43,830 nt of DNA. It comes from Acanthaster planci (Eukaryota; Echinodermata; Asteroidea; Valvatida; Acanthasteridae). Of this stretch, positions 1 to 23,800 are shown in pieces (the first letter of the stretch is position 1; every line of letters starts with the position of its first letter). Under the pieces are notes generated by a model. It saw only the letters and a list, made by a program, of their open reading frames with translations. It was not told the origin of the DNA and did not search any database. A program made the position numbers and the translations under genes. The stretch covers positions 1 to 43,830 of the forward strand of contig NW_019091564.1 of NCBI RefSeq assembly GCF_001949145.1, written 5' to 3'.

Positions 1-568
1 CTTTCTTCACAGTAAACCACTTAAGCATTTATTGGCACTCACATGCTTGATATGTTTCACGTCATAAGTCATTCAGTCATTACGCAGCACAGCTGCACAC
101 CGACTCATATGCACTGAACATGTTCAAACTGGAATGACGCCAGCTGCCTTATTCTAAACTGACCTTACCTTTTGGAGAGACCAAACCTTGGCAAGCTCTG
201 GTATTGAAAACAACATACAGGTTATGAGCCACTCAAAACTGTCAATGTTTCAATTTTTTCTCCAAAACTGTGGGTACCTCTAGGAAATCACTAAATCCCA
301 CCTTCTGGTTAAGAACCATACACTCGTTGGATTGTATTAAATAGCAAGTTGAAAAAAAAAGACAAGATAAAAAATTGGGTTGGCTGGGTGGGTGAACAAA
401 TTGGGATAAAAAAGTAAAGCTTAAAATTGATGAATCTGAGTCGCCATCATCACAAAACATCTGATCATGACAAACCCATTTGGGAGCATACATGTACATG
501 TACATGTACAGTATGTACAACAACATGTACGTTCAAGTGAATGGAATACAACGTGTATCAGTTCATAC
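1..568. other. VCL intron 2 (partial)
   Basis: No exon recognised. It contains a run of alternating ACATGT units (about 488-512) and AT-rich sequence. The next vinculin exon must lie left of the window or was too diverged to see. Confidence 0.5.
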
Positions 569-715
569 CTCATCTGTGGTCTGCCCGACGAGATTCTGGC
601 CAACTTGGACCAGGTCCTCAGTGGCTCGCAGCACCTGCTGGGCAAAGGGGACCAGGTTGGGCAGCTTTCCCCCTTCCCCCTCTGCCGACTCATTCAGGAT
701 GATCAACTGAGAGAC
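569..715 (-). CDS. VCL: VCL coding exon 2
   Basis: 49 codons, acceptor CCATTCCCAG|GTC and donor GAG|GTATGA, both phase 0. The peptide starts VSQLIILNESAEGEGGK and ends QVGQNLVGQTTDE, matching the first helices of the vinculin D1 domain. Confidence 0.87.
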
Positions 716-3576
716 CTGGGAATGGTAAACAACAGCTAGTGTCAAAGGTCAATTACAAGGTAGTACATGTACCATGGAACACAGAACTTATCAAAAGGAG
801 CAAAGGATATTCCCCTGCCCTGCATGGTACATGTGCACATGTGAGTCCTTTGTGCTCAATTAAATAAGTGCCAATGCTTAGTCTGAGGGATAGTGTTACA
901 GAAATAGAAAAACCACAAGTAACCCCCTCTTGGTGGACCACCCAGACATGTCAGAGTACCAGGGTGCTGAACAAAATTTGGAAGGGCAAACAAGATTTTG
1001 AACAGTAATACCAGGCAGGGGGGAAATACAGTAATTTTTTTTTTCTTGTTTAGTTTGTTTTGGTCTGTGTATGCACGTAACTTTTTAGTCAACTACATGT
1101 AATACCTGGTTATGTAGTTACCAGTTATTGGCACAACTACATGTAGTTGGAGTCGTTTTAAAAGATTCATACCATAACCTTATTTGAAATACATTTATTT
1201 GGGTTCAATCATAGGGCACTGAAACGTTAATAGTCATCTGTACCTGGGGGCATAAGATGTAAGTCAGCATAAAACAAAAAGGCACCAAACGACTTTTTAA
1301 AATACATGTAGCAATTTTAACAAATCAAAAATATTAACTATTTGAAAGACAAAGGTACATTTTCGATGATTTCAGTAAGAACAAAATTCTCAGACCCTTT
1401 ATCGCGTAAACATTGTTTGAAATATACTTGAGTAATTCTTTCATTTGCATGTCTTTCCATGAAGTTGAGGAATGATTTCTAACAACCGGACATTTTGAAG
1501 AACGACATGTACATGTATACGTGTACATGTAAGGGTCAAAGTGTATTGCTTTTTACTGTAAGCCCAAGTCTGAGTAACAAGGACCTTATAAACTGCTTAC
1601 ATGTATTTTAATTTGTTTAACATTTGAACTATCAAACGACAATGTTCAAATGCTAAAAGATGTGACTAGGGGACACTGCGAATTTGGGGACCCTGTTCCT
1701 ATAACAGAAGGGAGACCTACATGTACATGTACATTTTAACTTTTGGATTCCCCTCGGTAGATGACTGTTACATCATGCTTAATTGAGAGTTGATGATGTG
1801 AAAATAGGGCAGGGTTTTGAGTTTTGAAGGAAATTATGAGGGGAAACTGTTAACACATGACACATGGTGAAATCAAATTTGCATGGCTGATTTATCAGTA
1901 TTAAGTCACTTTTTCTCACAATATGCAATTTGAAATTTCCCCAAAACAGGGTCAGGGTAGTTTAGACAGTGTTGCCTTTGGCTTTTGGGAGGAATGACCA
2001 GTTTAGCACATACATGTACACTGTACATGTATCAAAATGACAAAAACTTGGGGTCCCCAAGTTCACAGTATCCCAGGATTACATGTACTTTACGGATGAC
2101 TCAATCCTATTCTAGCATGTTTCAAAGCATTTTGAAGATATTCAGAACATTCTAATGGAGAACGCTGGCAGTTAAGGAGGTTAATACATTTGTAAATTTT
2201 TCAAATATTTTTTTCTCTTTTGTGTTGAAGTGATCTCGCAGAAGATGTCAAAAGTATCATTTCAATATAAGTTTGCTTTCCATCGAACAAAGAAAAACTG
2301 ATTTGAAGCAGGAATGTTTGGAGATATTTTAATCTTTTTTTGTACATTGTAATGCAGAGCAAACAGGGATTACTAAGTAGACAAAAATAAGTGTGGATTT
2401 TAACTGAAAAGCTCAGAGTTCATATTTTTGTAACATCTTTGTTCTCGTTAGTATTACGTACAATTAAGTATTATCTGATTTCTTGTCATGAAAGTACGAG
2501 GAGTGTCTACTTTCAAATGTGTCAGTTTTGGACACAAAAGTAACTGCAAGATTTTTATCCAGTCCCATAAACAGGTTTTAGAGACTTTACAATGCGCACC
2601 TTTAGTGTGCATGTGGCACACGCCCTGTGTTGGAAAAACAAGACATACTGTACAGATGTCAAAGATGTTGAACCCGGCAAACTACTGACCACCAAAGAAT
2701 ACTGCTAGCATTCGTCTTTCCAATGATTATTATTATTATTAAATTATGATTATTTTATTCAGAAATCAATCAACCAAACAACAAACGTACATTGAGAAAG
2801 CTGACGGTTGATTCATTCTGGGATAACCCAAGAAAGCCAATTACATAGGCTTATTTCCATCAGGATCCCGTAAGTACATGTAAAATTACACATATCCAGA
2901 ACAAACAAAACATGAAAAAACAGTGAATTATCAGCCCATTTACCCATTATTAATTACAATCATTTTCAAAACTCCATATCATTTAAAAATCGGAACAATC
3001 AAATACAATAAAAACATTATACTGTCAAAGTCATTTAACCCTCCCCATTTAAAATCCGTCCTATTAATTATAAACACTACATTTCTCTATTAATCGACTT
3101 TTTGTGATACATGTAGATGTGACTTTACTTGTTTTTTAAATACAGGAAGACTGGAAATGCTTTTGATGTTAGACAGCAGTGCATTCTAGTCTTTAATAGA
3201 GTGTAACAAAAAAAGTATTTGTCCTGGAGTGAGTTGGAACAATGAAGTTAAAAGACTTTGCCTTGTATTATAAGACTGCCCAAAATTGTTATGTAGGCCT
3301 ATGCAGCTGGATAATTTCCAGATATTTCTGGATGAAAACCTGTCCATGAATGAAAGTTTTTGATCGCGACGCCAGGGACCTTGGAAATTGGAATGTTTCT
3401 GTTTGCAGAACCAGACAACCAACTGCAGCTAGGCCTAATTGAAATTAGTATTTAAATTTAGTACATGTATTAACAGTACGTCTGAATACCTGTGCTGCAA
3501 TTGGAGCTAACACTCTCTCAATTGAGCGTGTTTGAACCATCGACGACAACATATTCCCTGTCTCCATCATGTCCAT
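569..3576 (-). CDS. VCL: Vinculin, N-terminal coding part (partial gene, exons 1-2)
   Basis: Vinculin is an actin- and talin-binding adaptor of focal adhesions and cell-cell junctions; its D1 head domain begins here. Two exons join in phase 0: 3490-3576 and 569-715. The joined N-terminus has the vinculin pattern: a TRSIERVLAPIAAQ start comparable to TRTIESILEPVAQQ of vertebrate vinculin, then VSQLIILNE, an acidic loop, LPNL, and a helix ending VGQNLVGQTTDE. Alpha-catenin and alpha-catulin fit less well, because they have a basic KKGRSK stretch at the acidic loop. The proposed start (3574-3576) has A at -3, G at +4 and an in-frame TGA two codons upstream. It gives a 12-residue leader before the usual vinculin start, and an internal Met at 3538-3540 is the alternative. 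Only about 78 of an expected >1000 residues are present; the remaining exons lie beyond position 1. Confidence 0.85.
716..3489. other. VCL intron 1
   Basis: About 2.8 kb of AT-rich intron with many TACATGTA and ACATGTACATGT runs (for example 1505-1530, 1719-1734, 2011-2031) and an ATT microsatellite (2725-2745). No coding signal seen on either strand. Confidence 0.6.
3490..3576 (-). CDS. VCL: VCL coding exon 1
   Basis: 29 codons with five in-frame Met codons. The segment after the last Met (VQTRSIERVLAPIAAQ) is the conserved vinculin start. The donor is CAG|GTATTC, phase 0. An in-frame TGA lies two codons before the first ATG. Confidence 0.82.
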
Positions 3577-3858
3577 TCTTCAGCTCGGGGGCTGCATTTT
3601 AAACACTGGCGTTTAATCTGACCAAATCCCTGTCAAAGACTGTCACCGCGTCCCTCGAATTCTGCTCGACTGTGATTCTTTTCCAGGTCATAGACCATGC
3701 CACTACGGTGTGTCATCGATGAAAAATCGAAGTTAGTCGGGACGACCACACAGACAACATTCAGCCAACCACAAAATCGCTATAGAAACAGGACGCCAAA
3801 CCCAGCAATTTAAATTCCCAAACAATCGTTTCCCACAATGCATTAGGCCTAACCCAAG
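3577..3858. promoter_or_regulatory. Shared bidirectional promoter VCL / LAP3
   Basis: The start codons of the divergent VCL and LAP3 genes are separated by only these 282 bases, so both 5' UTRs and core promoters must lie here or overlap it. No TATA box is evident. A ZNF143/Staf-like sequence (3830-3847) and a YY1-like sequence at the LAP3 start codon (CAAGATGGCTGCGCC, 3854-3868) are present. Both motif types are known from TATA-less and bidirectional promoters of animals. Promoter function is inferred from layout and motifs. Confidence 0.6.
3830..3847 (+). promoter_or_regulatory. ZNF143/Staf-like binding site
   Basis: TTCCCACAATGCATTAGG agrees with 17 of 18 positions of the Staf consensus YWCCCRNMATSCMYYRCR as I recall it. 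It lies 12 bases upstream of the LAP3 ATG in the shared promoter. Binding is not shown by sequence alone. Confidence 0.4.
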
Positions 3859-16436
<12,578 letters not shown>

Positions 16437-17158
16437 ACGTGCCAACGGAATGTCCAAGAAGAGAATGCTGAATCCGTGTGATCACAGAATGCACATAGTG
16501 CATAAAACCAACATAATTGCTTTGAATTGTGTAAATATGCCATGCAGAAATTTTTCTTTTCACTGAGGCAAAGCCAGAAGCTAAAGGAATGTAGAAAGTT
16601 CCATACACGTGGATCACCAAAGGCAGCCATGTTTTCCGTTCCACAAGTGAAAGCAAAAGCAATCAGTGTCATGGAGCGTCACCAGAATTTTATCTGGAGA
16701 GGGGGGAGGAGTAGAACCCATTTTTTCCAGGGGAAAATTCAGTAGTAAATCAGCTATGAACTGCCAAACCATTTACAGTGGGCAGGGGTGGGGTGGGCAT
16801 TGTTGAGGGTTCTGATTGGAAATTGCTGATTTCATCCTCTTTCAATTTTTTTTCTTTTTTTTTCTCTCCCCCCACCCTTTTGTTTTCGGGGGGACACACC
16901 CCCTTGCGATGTACATGTACATGGTCAGTGTTTGTGTTTTGAAAGCCTCATCCAGAACTCCTATGGTTAAAGAGACATCCGTTGCATGATTCTAAATCAT
17001 ATTTAAACGGTTTCCTCTTTTAATTTATAATTCACTGAAAAATCCATTCACACTTCTTGATGAAATGTCTGCACCGAACCTGGAACATCAAGTCATTGGC
17101 GAACAAAGTTTGCACAGTTGCACAATGTGCTTGCATGCATGCATAAGTTGGAACCAGT

Positions 17159-17206
17159 GGTCACTGTCAAGAACATTATTTTGGTCACTGTCAAGAACAT
17201 TATTTT
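17159..17206 (+). repeat. 24-bp exact tandem duplication
   Basis: GGTCACTGTCAAGAACATTA plus TTTT occurs twice back to back with no difference. Confidence 0.9.
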
Positions 17207-18586
17207 GACCTTGAAGCAGCTTGCAGCAAATTGCAAACTCCATGTGACATTCAGCCAGTGAGGAAAACAAAATCCACATGTATGCATGAGGTATTTAAGG
17301 AAACATTTGTGCACGCACAGATTAAGCAACTCTATGAAGTATTCAGTCGATTTGCATTGATAGATACCGTAACATTGACCTGACATTTAGCACCGACAAT
17401 TTGTCAAAATTTGTCTATACTCATCCCACCCATCACATTGCCACTTGAGTGGGCATATAACTGTGTTGTAGTCATGACCACCACAATACCATGCACAAGA
17501 CAAGTGGCAGGTCAATGGGGGGAAAATGACAAAGGAATGCTTTTGTTGCAGTTCATTTGGATAGCTTGTGGTGGTCAGTGGTGGTCTTGTGAAGGTCTTA
17601 AGTGGTCTAGACTACAACACTGGCATATACGAAACCTCAGTGTGAAGTCAGAAACTTTGTCGATTGATTTCATAAAGCTAGTTTAAATTATCACCACACC
17701 CAGTGGTGCAAATGTTAGTTTATTCTAATTTCTTTTTTCAGTACAATCATAATTGACAGGCAGACATTACGAACTGCTCCTTTTAGACTGTGTGCTTGAA
17801 CATAGATTGTAGCAAGGTGCACCAATTTTATTCCCCGAACAATGCAGCTGTAATGTGGTCTAAACTAAAAAAAAATAGGAAACTTAGGGTCAGTTTGCGT
17901 GATCAAACGTTTTGTGTAAACCATCAGGAACTAACACACAGAGCTCAGTGAATAGCTCTTTGTTCTCTGGTATAGTAAGCTGTCCTACAATATGAAAGTT
18001 TAATATTATATTAAAAACAGAAAATACAATGCCTTGTCCTATGAGAGATATGCATAGTAAAAACATCACTGTTTGTGCAAGTGGTACTTCAAAGATACAT
18101 ATTTACAAAAATTAGCCATCATTTTATGGGACAGTTGGCCGTAACAATGATTAGGTAAAGTGCTTACCAAGTGGATACAAAGATCTGATCAAGTTTTTCA
18201 GTATTCACTTAATTTTCATCTTATCTGTTAAAAGTTTGAAGATCCATGTTGTCTGTTGTGCCAACATTATATATCATGCCTAAATATATGGTTTCTAGAT
18301 ATATATATTTAAATCTCACATCAAATTCTCTCATTTTTCTGTTCAAAAACAAACTGAAAGCAATCAAGCAATCAGAAATCACCAGGAGGGCCAAGTATCT
18401 GAGAAAGTGATAAGATGTAATATTCACAGAAATGAGAACAATAGATCTCGAATGTAGTCAGATTAAATGGTTACCGCATTTGGTAAGTTCCCCATTTTAG
18501 TTTGTCATTCCATGCGTTCTTTGGATTCTCATCTTACGTTCACTTTCATAGATTCCTTATTTTGTTTTTACCAATTGATAACGTGA

Positions 18587-18592
18587 AATAAA
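18587..18592 (+). terminator. Candidate LAP3 polyadenylation signal
   Basis: First canonical AATAAA on the plus strand after the LAP3 stop codon, about 2.15 kb downstream. Variant ATTAAA hexamers occur earlier (about 18010, 18464), so the true site is uncertain. Confidence 0.25.
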
Positions 18593-18764
18593 CATGTACC
18601 GCTAATCATGATATTGAGAGAGAACTTTAAATTTCACTTCAGTTCTTATTTTGTCTACTGCCCTGTCCAAAGAAATGACAGTTACAATTCAATTTCACAT
18701 TGGATGCCTGAGTTTTCCCAGTGTGCGAGTTTTCAGTTGTTTTATAAGCCCATAGCAGGAGAGG

Positions 18765-18920
18765 ACGCTATTTTCTTGGCAACAGAGGCTCCCGTGGTCG
18801 GAACTGAACTTCGCTGGCTCACGAATGACTAAGAAATGCACGTCACGATCACATCACTACCAATAAACTGAACACCTCAACCAGCGTGGTTCTTTTCAAC
18901 CGACGAGGGGGTGCTTTTGC
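18765..18920 (-). repeat. Dispersed repeat family X, copy C (minus strand)
   Basis: On the minus strand it reads AAAGCACCCCCTCGTCGGTT, then GTGATCGTGACGTGCATTTC, GTGAGCCAGCGAAG and GGAGCCTCTGTTGCCAAGAA. This order matches the plus-strand copies at 34691-34848 and 36200-36352. No ORF; superfamily unknown. Confidence 0.65.
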
Positions 18921-20517
18921 TAGAGGCGGATACCATAATGCAGCTCGGACAAACCACACGTCACGCCAGTTCTGCAAATGCTTATTCGCACAAAAATGAG
19001 CTTGTTCAAATTTTGCAACAGCACATGCCTAAAATGAAAGGCATCCAACGTCATTCAGGAACGGCAAGATGCTCACGCGTGAGAATGCCTTATCAGCACA
19101 GCCATGAGCCAACTTCAATATGGTACATGCGTTTTTCTCGAATGGCGTTGCTTTTTGAAAATACAGCACTGGCTCGTTAAAGAGACTTATGCAAGCCATT
19201 TCATAAATTTGAGACTTTGCTGGAGATGAATATACATTATTTTCTAGCCAATTAACTGTGGATCATTTGGAAATAAGACATTGGTAACTGATATACATGG
19301 AAGATGGTCAACAGGCAAAAAATCTGGTTCTACTAGGCAATGGGTTGAAGAGCTGACATATGTCACAAAACCAGTTACATTTTACTCAACTTTAGTTAAA
19401 ATAAAAATAATTAATTACAAGTTGAACTGAAAAACCTGATTTTAAATGGTTTAATGTCAAACCGATGTACAAGTTTACATTGAGTGTTTAATGAATACCA
19501 ATGAAAAGTGGCAACTGTAACTCTCATTGCAGACAAAATATCAGCTCACAAAATGAAGTTACATGTCACTTCAAATGGAAAATTTAACAAAACTAAACTG
19601 TGGCATGAAACGGCCACTACAATTGGGGGCTAGCTCATGTATTTTGTGCAAAGTGGCAAACCTGAACCCAGCCAAAAGAAAGTGCACTAGACCAGCGACT
19701 GACTCACCAGGACTGGACTTGTTCCAGTGGGCATCTGGAACCGTGGACAAGCTCAGTGGTCGATGTACAGACATGCACGTCACTAAAGTAGAAATCCACT
19801 AATCGTGATGCGATTCCCTATGGAGTGCCCAGGAGCAACTTCCGGTTGACATAGGGATTATTCCACAGCGAGCTGGCTCCTAAAACTGGGAGTCTGTCTA
19901 TCATAAAGCTTTGTACAATAGCAAGTTACCAAGGCAACTGTCTATTGCGAAGATGCACTATACACAGCATGAATGCTAACCCTTGCACTGGTGCAAGAAC
20001 TGTATGCCACGTGCAACTTCAACGCTTTCAACGCTCTGAGGCTTACCACAGCGTAATAGTTGCTACAGTGAAGGGCCGTGCGAAGCGGTTCAGTTTAAGT
20101 TCAGCATACAGTCACCTCGCCAGACATGTGAAATATGGGTTTGGTTCTGCCTTCAATGTGACGCTGAATGATAGAGCACAATAACATCCCACATTGGGTT
20201 GGGGTCCCTTATTGAAAAACCGAGTGCAAATCCTATGGGAACTCTGAAAAAAGTCAAGACATAGGAGGCCAACTGGACATCTGATGACGGAAGGTACCCA
20301 CACTTGCATGCGCATATACAAAGGGAATGGAAATTTTCATGGCTCAACCCGTCACCTGCTGCCATGGGCATACACTGCTGGAACGTGTTACCATGCTCTA
20401 CATGAAATGGTCACAGAAACACAAACACTCTGGCATAAACAGGTTCTGGCTCCATTTCAAAGTTCAACTTGGCAGCGCAGGGGGGACGAAGGCATCACCG
20501 GCGATGGGGACGTCATA

Positions 20518-20808
20518 TCACCTACGATCGAAGCTCCCTCCGATGCTGGACGCAGCTTGCTCCAGGTGGGCCAGGGGTCCGCTGAGCGGTACCGGCGGCT
20601 GGTGGGGAGGGAATGCCACGCCCCGGGGCCCCATCTGCCGGGGCGACTGCTGCACTGCCTGCTGCTGCTGTTGTTGCTGCTGTTGGGCCGAGGGCGGAAC
20701 GCTGCCGTCCGACTGCTGCAGCATGGCCAGCCACTTCTGGATGTTGACCTGCTGCTGTTGGAGGAGTGCCTCCTTGCGTTGGAGCTCTTGCTTCAGCTCT
20801 TCGATCTC
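20518..20808 (-). CDS. MED28: MED28 exon 4 with stop
   Basis: Starts EIEELKQELQRKEALLQQQQ, has an uninterrupted run of nine Gln encoded by mixed CAG/CAA codons, a Pro-rich stretch, and ends LAHLEQAASSIGGSFDRR then TGA (20518-20520). Acceptor TTCCCCCAG|GAG. Confidence 0.93.
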   Translation of the reverse strand, partial: EIEELKQELQRKEALLQQQQVNIQKWLAMLQQSDGSVPPSAQQQQQQQQQAVQQSPRQMGPRGVAFPPHQPPVPLSGPLAHLEQAASSIGGSFDRR

Positions 20809-23800
20809 CTGGGGGAAGGGAATAACACACAAGGTGGTTACGCAAGCAATCTGCAACACCGAAAAGCCTTACTGTGACAAAACGTTGCCCCTTTCCCCCC
20901 ACCTTTTCCAATTCCTCTCCCTGAATGGGTACTTTGTCCTCCCTGTGGGATGTGTGGCCCAGTGGTTAGGGTTTGTACATGTGCGTCACAGGATCAGGAT
21001 TATCAATCTGTGGTAACCTCGGGCAAATTGCCTTTCTCCATCCAGGGGCACTGACAGATACCTCTGAGGGCAGAGATGGGAGCTGTTTGTGCCTGAAGGG
21101 GCAGCATCGAGTTGTACAACCCCTGAGTGCTGAGGTGGCTTTCGGAACGTTTATAAGCACCCTGAGCAGGGGTAATAATTTGCCTTGAAGGGCCCTTGAG
21201 CACCAGTGTAGGGCTGTGCCGAATATCAGAATATTCGATCGATTGTCTTTGTTTGTTCAACAATCTGCCGGTCGGTATGACCGAATATTCGGGTATTCGA
21301 TCAAATTGAAGGTCGAATATTCAAATAGTGAATTATTGGAACTGACTCGGCCCTACACCAGTGCTGGTTGACACGAGCAAGTTCATAAAGACATACGATT
21401 AAAAACTACACTACTCTTCTACCGGCATCCTTGCACACACCTCTACGACAGGCAGTTCAGGCCTGGTGACAGACAGCATCTGCTGCCTCTGCAGGAAGTA
21501 GCTCTCCAGCTCCTTGGCTACGTCCAAGAATCGCTGGATTCCATGCTCTACGGCTGTTGAGGAAATTAGACAGAAAGTGCTGACACCTGCCTTGTGCTCA
21601 AAATCACGAGCATCTACATGTAATTAATAGGGCAATGTGACAGATAACACAACCTTTTAAGTACAAACAAAAGATTGAAAGAGGGTGACTTTTATGGTGT
21701 CAGTAGTACGCTCTGAATAACACTTCATCTTCGTGTTCCGAAAAAACAGAAATCACTGAGACTAGTGGACCATTTTACTGAGTAAGCCATTTTGGATATT
21801 CTTCACATCCGTGTTCTGCATTTTTAACTGCTGAATGGGCCGCTATCAGTCTATTTTAGGAATTTGGTGGATTTTTTTTCATGAAACACTCCAGTATGTT
21901 TTTCCAGACATTTCTAATAGAAATTCATTTTATTCCTTCAATGATACCCTCAAGTTATAAAAAAGAAAACCAAAAATGACAGTTAACTTCACTTCAATTT
22001 CACTAAGGCTGACTGAAGAATAAGATTCATTCTACCCACAAGCATTGGTAAAGACAGGGCCTCCATTTTCAATGAAAGTCAGCAGTGTACATTTTAGTGG
22101 TTAAATATGGGGCATGATCGCTCGATCTCTTTGCGCTGCACGTCAGTCGATCCACTTCCCTGTTTTCTGAGAAACTTTCAACTGTGACTTGGAAAGGAAA
22201 GCTGGCTGGTGGAATTATCCATGGATTTGTGCAGCACGACGGACCATTACGTAGAGATCGAGAAACGCAACAGATCAACCGACCATACCCAAGAGCTGTA
22301 CGCTGAGAGTATAACAGGACAATTCCACGTGAAAGTGGAAACTTGGTCAAGCTGTTACTGCAATCAATATTAATCATAATTCAACAACGACAGGAAGTTT
22401 TACAAAACAAAGAACTAGACTTCAAGGTAATGGTACTACAATATGAGAACTCATCAATATTTTTGATAATGATAATAATAATAACAATAAGGGTATTTAT
22501 AGAGCGCCTTTGATGTGGATCAAAGCGCTGTACATCAAAGGAAAAAAGACAATCAAACAACAAAAAGGCAAAGGATTAATGAAAAGGCTGACTGACAAGG
22601 AAAGTCTTATTTCCCTTGTTTTTTATCAAAACCTCTTATTTATGAACTACCTACATGTTAATGTATTACAACGAGCTTGGCGACAGCGTGACCAAATTTC
22701 CACTTTGTATGGAAGTGCCAAAATGCCATCTTACTTGTTCTAGTTTCTTGGGAATCGACGACATTGAGGTGGTCTTGGGCTATCAAGGTCGAGAAGCATC
22801 CCTATTTCAGAAGTAATCAAAATAAATACAAGTACATGTAATACATGGAAAATTTTGAATCAGCATTGAGCTCCATTCCTCATGTTCCTGTATTAATTAA
22901 AGAAACCGAAAATGTTCTTTTCATTCTGTATTTGCATGTAAACTGTGTGATGTACATGTTATTATATGTATGGGGTAGCAAGCAAAACTGTTGAAGGTGT
23001 ATGCTGAAATTCTCTGAGATTAACTTCGGAGAAAGAGGGAACTTTGGGATAAATAATAACAGCAGCTTGAACACAATACCCAGTGGGATCACAAATGCTG
23101 TGAGATACTGCTTTGGTAGACCGTCACTGATTGGTTGATGACAAGTTTGATTTCAAGAGCCAATCCTGGAATTATCCAGAGTTTCATTTACTGTGGGAGT
23201 AAGCTTGGCATGTAACTATGTTGACAGCTTGACAGCGGTGCACGTGCCAGTCGTCAGTCTGCGTTGCTAAGAGAAAATATGGAAAGAATGTCGCACTGTT
23301 CTCCCAAACTGCTGTTCACAGTTCAAGGAAACTAGGCCAACATACTGGTATACGGTGCTGAATTACATGGACATGATGGAGGAGAACAGTTGTGTGAGGT
23401 GGCACACGTACATGTAATTTAGTCATGAGAAAATCTGGTTTTAAGAATAAAAAGGACTGGGATTCCCTCTTCTCACAAATACGCATGCACTTGTACCTGG
23501 AAAGAGATCCATATTATACGGACGACACTTGACGCCCCATGCCAAAACAAACATGTATGAGCAGGTCGGGGACCAATCCACAATCTAGCGATGATGCCAA
23601 ACTATGCACACGCTGCTCGATTGTGCGATGATGACTTAAATTTTTAACTTTTTTTATCACGGTTCGCAGATGACATCGATTGATCAAATTTACAGGAAAC
23701 ATGATCCCCAGATGTACATGAGACTTTCCTTTTTCGGTCGAATCTTGCACTGGAGGTGTTGAATTCAGTGGGTAGGCGAGTCCAATTCTGCTGATGGAAA

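Larger units (their letters stand above)
16437..20517. other. Intergenic region between LAP3 and MED28 (both 3' ends)
   Basis: The two genes converge here, so both 3' UTRs lie inside. No conserved coding exon was recognised. It contains G/C homopolymer tracts (16770-16905), a 24-base exact tandem duplication (17159-17206) and one copy of a dispersed repeat (18765-18920). The first canonical AATAAA after the LAP3 stop is at 18587. Confidence 0.6.

Noticed and set aside
569-3576. Alpha-catenin or alpha-catulin instead of vinculin
   Set aside because: The basic KKGRSK-type segment of catenins is missing, and the start TRSIERVLAPIAAQ fits vinculin better.
20284-21016. Long open frames on the plus strand (197 and 229 codons) with Leu- or Cys-runs
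   Set aside because: They are antisense shadows of MED28 exon 4; the runs are the reverse complement of its Gln repeat, and no splice or homology support exists.
22077-22290. Possible inverted repeat around GATCTCTTTGCG / AGAGATCGAG
   Set aside because: Only short, shifted matches; no consistent arms or target duplication could be defined.
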